The notes under the pieces are model-generated. The model had not been told where the DNA came from, did not search any database, and saw nothing but the letters and a program-made list of their open reading frames with translations. DNA of 21,491 nt from an uncultured Alistipes sp. (lineage in GTDB: Bacteria > Bacteroidota > Bacteroidia > Bacteroidales > Rikenellaceae): positions 1 to 21,491 of the forward strand of contig CALGRZ010000110.1 of NCBI GenBank assembly GCA_937880705.1. The letters are read 5' to 3'. Position numbers and translations under genes: made by a program. Of the stretch, positions 16,713 through 21,491 are shown piece by piece (positions within the stretch are counted from its first letter, which is position 1; each line of letters starts with the position of its first letter).

Positions 16713-16741
16713 TGCAAGGGGCTTACAATCAACCCCTTGCA
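16713..16741 (-). terminator. Hairpin terminator after the GH92 gene
   Basis: Perfect 9-bp inverted repeat TGCAAGGGG (16713-16721) and CCCCTTGCA (16733-16741) with an 11-nt loop, starting 17 nt after the GH92 stop codon. The bases after the stem on the minus strand (TATTGGTGAATAAATTTTC) are A/T-rich but not a pure T run. It separates the GH92 transcript from the promoter of the YitT-family gene. Confidence 0.65.
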
Positions 16742-16758
16742 CACGTTAAGAAATATCT

Positions 16759-18945
16759 CTACAAATCATAGTAGAGGCACTTCTCTGCGCCCATTATGAA
16801 ACGAAGCTCACCGCCACGAATAACCTCCTCGTGGGTGATGTAGCCACGGCGCAGCTCCTCGCCATTGAGCTCCACGCGCTGAACATAGCGGTTGTCGGGG
16901 GTGTAGCCCTCGCGCACAACGCTGAAGACACCGCCCTCGACATCTACCTCGGCACGGTCAACCATGGGCACGCCCAGCACATACTTACCCGAGGCAGGCT
17001 CCACGGGGTAGAAGCCCAGCGTGGTCATGATATACCACGCCGACATCTGGCCCACATCCTCGTTACCCGACAGACCATCGGGCTGATCCGAGTACATCAC
17101 ATCCATAACCTCATAGAGGCGATCGGCAGCCTTCCAAGGCTCACCCAGCATGGTGTAGAAGTAGATGATGTGGTGGCTCGGCTCGTTGCCGTGAACATAC
17201 TGACCGATAAGGCCCGAGATGTCGGGCGTTACGTCCTCACCCTCGAGGCGTGTATCTGCCACGAAGAGGCCGTCGAGACGCTCCAGGGTCTGCTCTCTGC
17301 CACCGAAGCACTCAACCAACAGGTCGAGGTCCTGGGGTACAAGCCAGGTGTACTGCCAAGCATTACCCTCGCAGTACTCGTTGGCAATACGCGACGAGTT
17401 ATAGGGGTTGAAGTCGGCACGCCACTCGCCCGTCGAGGACTTACCGCGCACGAAGCCCACGCTGGGGTCAAAGTAGTTGAGCCACGAGTGGCTGCGCTTG
17501 TCCAGCTCCTCGGCCTCGGCACTCTTGCCCAACTTACGGGCCGCCTCCGATGCTGCTGCATCGGCAATGGCAAACTCCATGTCGTGGCCTATGCTCTCGG
17601 CAACAAGGTCGTTGGGCATATATCCATACACCTTGCGGTGCTTACCACCACGGATGTCGTGCATGCATGAGGCGTAGATGGCCTCCCACGCCTCCTCGGG
17701 GTTGACACCCTCGATACCCTTCGCCACGGCATCGGCAACGGCAATGATACCGGGCGAGCCGACCATACATCCCGTCTCGCAGCCCCACAGATGCCATATA
17801 GGCAGGAAGCCCTGCTTCTTATATATGTCGACCATCGAGTTGGTCACATCGTCCATCATCTCGGGGTGGGTGATAGTCAGCAGAGGCAGCTTGGCACGAT
17901 AGGTATCCCACAGCGAGAAGGTTGTGTAGGTGTCAAAACCGGGGTTGTCGTAGACCTCGTTATCGGCACCGCGATACTTGCCGTCGACATCCGAGAAGAG
18001 CGACGGAGCGTGGAGGAAGTGGTAGACAGCCGTGTAGAAGATGCGCTCCTGCTCGGGCGTAGCACCCTCGATGCGTATCTTGCCTATCTCGCGGTTCCAT
18101 GCCTGCTGTGCCTCCTGACGTGCGGTGTCGAAGTCGAGTGCTGCGAGCTCGCTCTCAAAGTTAAGGCGTGCACCATCGAGGCTCACCGACGACAGAGCAA
18201 CCTTAACACCTATCTGCTCACCCTCCTCGGTACGGAAGTGTATGCGGTAGTAGTAGTTATCCTCGCCGATAGGCTCAAACTTATCGAAGGGCTTCGAGAA
18301 CTCGACAACGAAGAAGACCTTCTGGGCATCGGCCCAGCCGTAGCTGTGGCGACGACCCACAATGCGACGATCACCCTCGGCCTCGGCATAGAGATCCTCG
18401 GGACGATCCCAGCAGCCACCATGCAACAGATCGAGGATGATGGCGGCCTCATCGCTGGCAGGGAAGGTGTAGCGGTGCAGACCACCACGCGGCGTGGCGG
18501 TCATCTCGGCAAGGATGTTGTAGCGCGTGAGGGGCACCGAGTAGTAGCCCGGCGTTACCACCTCCTGCTCGCGGTCGGCCTCCGACCAGAAGCCCGTAGA
18601 GTAGTCACCAAGACGTCCACGAGCATAGGTCACATCGCCCGTGACGGGCATCAGCGTAACATCGAACAGATCGCCACAACCCGTACCCGAGAGGTGGGTA
18701 TGCGAGAAGCCTATAACGCTATTCTCCGAGGCATGGTAGCCCGAGCACCAGTCCCACTCCTGGGTGATGCTTGTGGGGCCTACCTGGGTCATGCCAAAGG
18801 GGTGGTGAGCACCCACAAAGACGTGGCCATGGCCTCCCGAGCCAATGAGCGGATCCACCTTGGCGGTGTAGTCCACAGCCGAGGTCGCACAGCCCACAAA
18901 TGCAAACAGGGCTGCAAACATGCTAACTAACGTAATCTTTTTCAT
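16759..18945 (-). CDS. GH92 alpha-mannosidase, lipoprotein
   Basis: A predicted exo-acting, calcium-dependent alpha-mannosidase of glycoside hydrolase family 92, at 728 residues a full-length member. The signal peptide ends in a lipobox-like FVGC with Cys19, so it is probably lipid-anchored. The N-terminal beta-sandwich covers about 25-255 (DYTAKVDPLIGSGGHGHVFVG, GFSHTHLSGTGC). The (alpha/alpha)6 barrel covers about 280-720, with FSLWDTYR (343-350), HGNEPSHH (585-592, likely acid Glu588) and GNEDVGQMSAWY (627-638), which carries acidic residues of the conserved catalytic loop. It begins 1 nt after the stop of the chimeric reading frame, so the two are read as one transcript. Linkage specificity cannot be decided from sequence. 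Confidence 0.95.
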   Translation of the reverse strand: MKKITLVSMFAALFAFVGCATSAVDYTAKVDPLIGSGGHGHVFVGAHHPFGMTQVGPTSITQEWDWCSGYHASENSVIGFSHTHLSGTGCGDLFDVTLMPVTGDVTYARGRLGDYSTGFWSEADREQEVVTPGYYSVPLTRYNILAEMTATPRGGLHRYTFPASDEAAIILDLLHGGCWDRPEDLYAEAEGDRRIVGRRHSYGWADAQKVFFVVEFSKPFDKFEPIGEDNYYYRIHFRTEEGEQIGVKVALSSVSLDGARLNFESELAALDFDTARQEAQQAWNREIGKIRIEGATPEQERIFYTAVYHFLHAPSLFSDVDGKYRGADNEVYDNPGFDTYTTFSLWDTYRAKLPLLTITHPEMMDDVTNSMVDIYKKQGFLPIWHLWGCETGCMVGSPGIIAVADAVAKGIEGVNPEEAWEAIYASCMHDIRGGKHRKVYGYMPNDLVAESIGHDMEFAIADAAASEAARKLGKSAEAEELDKRSHSWLNYFDPSVGFVRGKSSTGEWRADFNPYNSSRIANEYCEGNAWQYTWLVPQDLDLLVECFGGREQTLERLDGLFVADTRLEGEDVTPDISGLIGQYVHGNEPSHHIIYFYTMLGEPWKAADRLYEVMDVMYSDQPDGLSGNEDVGQMSAWYIMTTLGFYPVEPASGKYVLGVPMVDRAEVDVEGGVFSVVREGYTPDNRYVQRVELNGEELRRGYITHEEVIRGGELRFIMGAEKCLYYDL

Positions 18946-18946
18946 A

Positions 18947-20746
18947 TCAATTTGTATTTAGTTTCAACTCTTTAGCTTCGATAAGCTCATCGTGCGAGAT
19001 ACGAAATCTGTCGATGCGCCGGCCACCCAGCGACACACCCTTTGCGGATATGTTGGCACCATCGCCCTCCTTGGTAATTACGATCGTACCGCGCATCGCG
19101 TCTATCTCCACACGCCTGAAGCGAGGCGTGGTGATGGTGTAGTACGGCTCGCCCGGGCAGTCGGGGTAGAGGCCCATCATCGAGAATACGGCCCACGCCG
19201 ACATCGTTCCCGTGTCGTCGTTGCCGGGCAGACCATCGGGCGCGGTTGAGTAGTTCTCGTCGAGTATTCTATCCACATACTCCTGCGTAAGATGCTCATA
19301 GCCCTTAACACGACTAAACAGGTAGGGGTAGGCGATATCGGGCTCGTTGGTGGGGTCATAGTAGCCCTCGACAAATACGCGGTTAAGCCCATCGACAAAG
19401 CGGCTCTGGCCACCCATAATCTCTATGAGGCCCTCGATGTCGTGGGGCACGAAGAAGGTGTAGTTCCATGCGCTACCCTCGTGGAAGCCTACGACATTCG
19501 AGAAGTTGGCTCCATCGGCGGGGTCAAACGGCTCTATGAAGTTGCCGTCCTTGTCTATGGGGCGCAACGCGCGATCCGCCGCCGAGTAGTAGTTGCGCCA
19601 CCCCGCCGCCCTGCGCTCCATCTCACGCGCAAAGGCCTTGTCGCCCAACTCGCGGGCAAACAGCGAGAGGGCGTGGTCGGCAACGTAGTACTCCAGAGCG
19701 TGCGACACGGAGTTGTCGCCCGACATATCTTGGGCAAACCACCCCACGGGGATGTAGCCCCGCTCGATGTAGGGGTCTATATCGGGACGTATGGGGTTAT
19801 GCTCGCCAGGCGTTGTAGCCGAGCGTTTCATGGCCTCGTAGGCCGCCTCAACGTCGAAGTCGCGCAACCCCTTAAGGTAGCTATCCACGATAACCGGAAT
19901 GGCGGGATCACCCTCCATGGTGAATGTTTCACGGCCGTAGAGCTCCCAGCGTGGCAGCCAGCCCCACTCCTTCGACATCTCGACCATGGAGTTGAGCATA
20001 TCGGACTGTCGCTCGGGGTAGACCAGCGTAAGCAGCTGATGCAGATTGCGATAGGTATCCCACAGCGAGAATACCGTATAGCGGTCATAGCCCACGGCAA
20101 CACCCGTCCTACCCTGCTCCATCATCGGATATTGGCCATCGACATCGCTTATGATGTTGGGGTGCAGCAGGGCGTGGTAGAGCGCGGTGTAGAAGATGGT
20201 GCGATCCTTGTCACTGCCACCCTCGACACGAATACGGCTCAAGGCCTCCTGCCACCTCTCCTTGGCCTGAACACTCACCTGCTCGAAGCCGAGCGCACCC
20301 ACCTCGGCATCGAGGTTCTTGCGCGCACTCTCTATCGAGGTGTAGGATATGCCCACCTTTAGCTCCACCTCGGTACCCGCCTCGACCTCGCCAAGCGAGA
20401 AGTATCTGAGCGAGCCTGACACGGCAGAATAGTCGCCTATGCGGTAGTATCCGGCAAGATACGCCAAGTCCATATCGCTCACCAACTGACGAAGCCACGG
20501 AGTATAAGAGATGCCCAAGCCTGCACGAGCAATATTAAACGGATACTTGGCAGGATTCCAATACTGGGAATAGACATCGGGGTCGGTAGCTGCACCCACA
20601 TCCCCCATACCACCCCCACGTGAATCGGGGGCCACCATCAACGAGGTGACACCATGCTGTACGGGGTTGAACTGTTCCTTCTGTGCCCATGCGGCCTGCA
20701 CCACACAAACCAACAGCAATGTTGTTATAATCAGAGTTTTCTTCAT
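18947..20746 (-). CDS. Chimeric ORF: PorV N-terminus joined to GH92 C-terminal part
   Basis: 599 residues in one unbroken frame, but from two unrelated families. Residues 1-22 are a signal peptide and 23 to about 121 match the start of PorV, the type IX secretion outer-membrane shuttle protein (GVTSLMVAPDSRGGGMGDVG, SQYWNPAKYPF, YTPWLRQLV, SLRYFSLGEV). From about residue 122 (AGTEVELKVGISYTS) onwards it is GH92, with FSLWDTYR (226-233), NEPD (467-470) and PGNDDTGTMSAWA (507-519). PorV lacks most of its barrel, and GH92 lacks about 240 residues including nearly all of the N-terminal beta-sandwich that helps form the active site. Neither function is likely to survive. Codon use changes at the joint: the PorV half uses TAT, TTG and CGT, the GH92 half TAC, CTC and GAG. 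The cause is a genomic deletion or an assembly misjoin. Confidence 0.85.
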   Translation of the reverse strand: MKKTLIITTLLLVCVVQAAWAQKEQFNPVQHGVTSLMVAPDSRGGGMGDVGAATDPDVYSQYWNPAKYPFNIARAGLGISYTPWLRQLVSDMDLAYLAGYYRIGDYSAVSGSLRYFSLGEVEAGTEVELKVGISYTSIESARKNLDAEVGALGFEQVSVQAKERWQEALSRIRVEGGSDKDRTIFYTALYHALLHPNIISDVDGQYPMMEQGRTGVAVGYDRYTVFSLWDTYRNLHQLLTLVYPERQSDMLNSMVEMSKEWGWLPRWELYGRETFTMEGDPAIPVIVDSYLKGLRDFDVEAAYEAMKRSATTPGEHNPIRPDIDPYIERGYIPVGWFAQDMSGDNSVSHALEYYVADHALSLFARELGDKAFAREMERRAAGWRNYYSAADRALRPIDKDGNFIEPFDPADGANFSNVVGFHEGSAWNYTFFVPHDIEGLIEIMGGQSRFVDGLNRVFVEGYYDPTNEPDIAYPYLFSRVKGYEHLTQEYVDRILDENYSTAPDGLPGNDDTGTMSAWAVFSMMGLYPDCPGEPYYTITTPRFRRVEIDAMRGTIVITKEGDGANISAKGVSLGGRRIDRFRISHDELIEAKELKLNTN

Positions 20747-20793
20747 ATCTTATTCTTTAAGTTCGTACCTAATAAAACTTGAATCTTCATCTT

Positions 20794-21491
20794 TTATTGC
20801 CTTGCCACCACTATTTTTCGTGCTTTGGTGACCTCTTCACCTCCAGCAGAGGAAAGGGATACCCGATAGAGATACACTCCATTCCCGATGGGTTGGCCGC
20901 CATTCGTAGTCAAATCCCAAGTGACGTGCAAATTATTGCCCGACGACATACCCGTCTGGGAATGGTTCCACAACAAACGTCCAGAAAAATCAAACAATTC
21001 CAGCTTCACCGTCAACTCAGTCTGCGGACGATTATGAGCGATAATGAAAGTGGTAGTCGTCCGGGCTGGATTCGGAGTATTCCATACATAGCCCATCGCA
21101 GGCCGCAAACCTGGCACCACTTCAAACGGGACCTCTACAGCCGATGAATTATTCAACACATCCCATGCACGCACCAACAAGGTATACATTACCGTCCCGC
21201 GGGTATAATCTCCCGGTTCCGAGGTGTAATAACTGTTGAGCACAAATGTTTTTTGAGGATCATTATCAATGATAGCAATCAAATCATGCCCTATACCGCC
21301 ACCCGTAGCATTGATACCCTCGGCATCGTACAACGAAAGCATCAGCAAAGGAGTCTCGTGTACACGATCACCCCACACAAAATCAGTAGAGTTCAGGAAA
21401 ACACCAATCTCCGGACCAATGGAATCGTTTACCAGATTATCTTTCGTCCCATTCAAGAAGAAATCACCATAGGTCCCTTGCGCTTCTTCAC
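20794..21491 (-). CDS. porU: PorU (type IX secretion sortase), C-terminal part
   Basis: The last 231 residues of a longer protein. The frame remains open to the right edge, so this is a 3' fragment and the internal TTG at 21456 is not a start. PorU is the cell-surface C25-type cysteine protease that removes the C-terminal signal of type IX cargo and attaches the cargo to the outer membrane. The catalytic domain lies outside the window. Visible are the beta-rich module (SIGPEIGVFLNSTDFVWGD, LMLSLYDAEGINATGGGIGHDL) and the terminal domain (GYVWNTPNPARTTTTFII, LELFDFSGRLLW, GNGVYLYRVSLSSAGG). The PorV start follows 47 nt downstream, the usual porU-porV order. GC is lower than in the GH92 genes. 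Confidence 0.85.
   Translation of the reverse strand, partial: EEAQGTYGDFFLNGTKDNLVNDSIGPEIGVFLNSTDFVWGDRVHETPLLMLSLYDAEGINATGGGIGHDLIAIIDNDPQKTFVLNSYYTSEPGDYTRGTVMYTLLVRAWDVLNNSSAVEVPFEVVPGLRPAMGYVWNTPNPARTTTTFIIAHNRPQTELTVKLELFDFSGRLLWNHSQTGMSSGNNLHVTWDLTTNGGQPIGNGVYLYRVSLSSAGGEEVTKARKIVVARQ

Noticed and set aside
17791..20362. Plus-strand frames at 17791-18930 and 19292-20362
   Set aside because: Both are shadows of the GH92 coding strand and show no domain, signal peptide or promoter of their own.
21454..21456. TTG start codon for a 220-residue protein at the right edge
   Set aside because: The frame is open to the window end and the upstream residues (QGTYGDFF) continue the PorU sequence, so this is an internal position of a truncated gene.

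Overview
The window reads as chromosomal DNA of a Bacteroidota bacterium, most likely order Bacteroidales. An Alistipes/Rikenellaceae-like source is my inference from the mid-50s %GC and gene style, not a database result. The evidence is a PorU C-terminus next to a PorV N-terminus (type IX secretion), BatD/BatE, two glycoside hydrolase 92 sequences, a class I fumarase, and several promoter -7 boxes of the Bacteroidota form TAnnTTTG. Almost everything is on the minus strand. The plus-strand exceptions are an S4-domain RNA-binding gene at the left edge and a secreted phosphoesterase in the middle.

Layout from left to right. 1-1579: S4 protein (+) convergent with pth (-), then rplY (L25/Ctc, -) with a clear promoter at 1698-1728. 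1767-5043: batD-batE-recR, read leftwards with 2-nt gaps. 5044-5274: a hairpin and a long imperfect palindrome, both downstream of the fumarase gene. 5275-9923: tyrS-folB-SNF transporter-fumarase, read leftwards with gaps of 7, 5 and 29 nt. 10126-12003: dnaX, transcribed divergently from the phosphoesterase (12170-13336), which meets priA (13340-15598) tail to tail. 15632-16600: a YitT/DUF2179 membrane protein. 16759-20746: an intact GH92 lipoprotein preceded by an open reading frame whose first ~121 residues are PorV and whose remainder is GH92. 20794-21491: the C-terminal part of PorU, running off the right edge.

Most of the window is housekeeping: translation quality control and ribosome (pth, rplY, S4 protein, tyrS), replication and repair (dnaX, priA, recR), folate and central carbon metabolism (folB, fumarase), and envelope functions (Bat proteins, T9SS). 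GH92 enzymes act on alpha-mannosides of host or yeast glycans, which suits a gut commensal.

Two observations stand out. First, dnaX carries an uninterrupted run of ten A residues exactly at the end of the clamp-loader core. A -1 shift or one extra A puts a UGA stop directly after the run, so a gamma-like short product of 365 residues is predicted beside full-length tau. Second, the PorV::GH92 open reading frame looks like a chimera, either a deletion in the genome or an assembly misjoin. No new defence, mobile or biosynthetic system is visible. I saw no tRNA, rRNA, CRISPR array or insertion sequence, and no gene-free stretch exceeds 300 bases.
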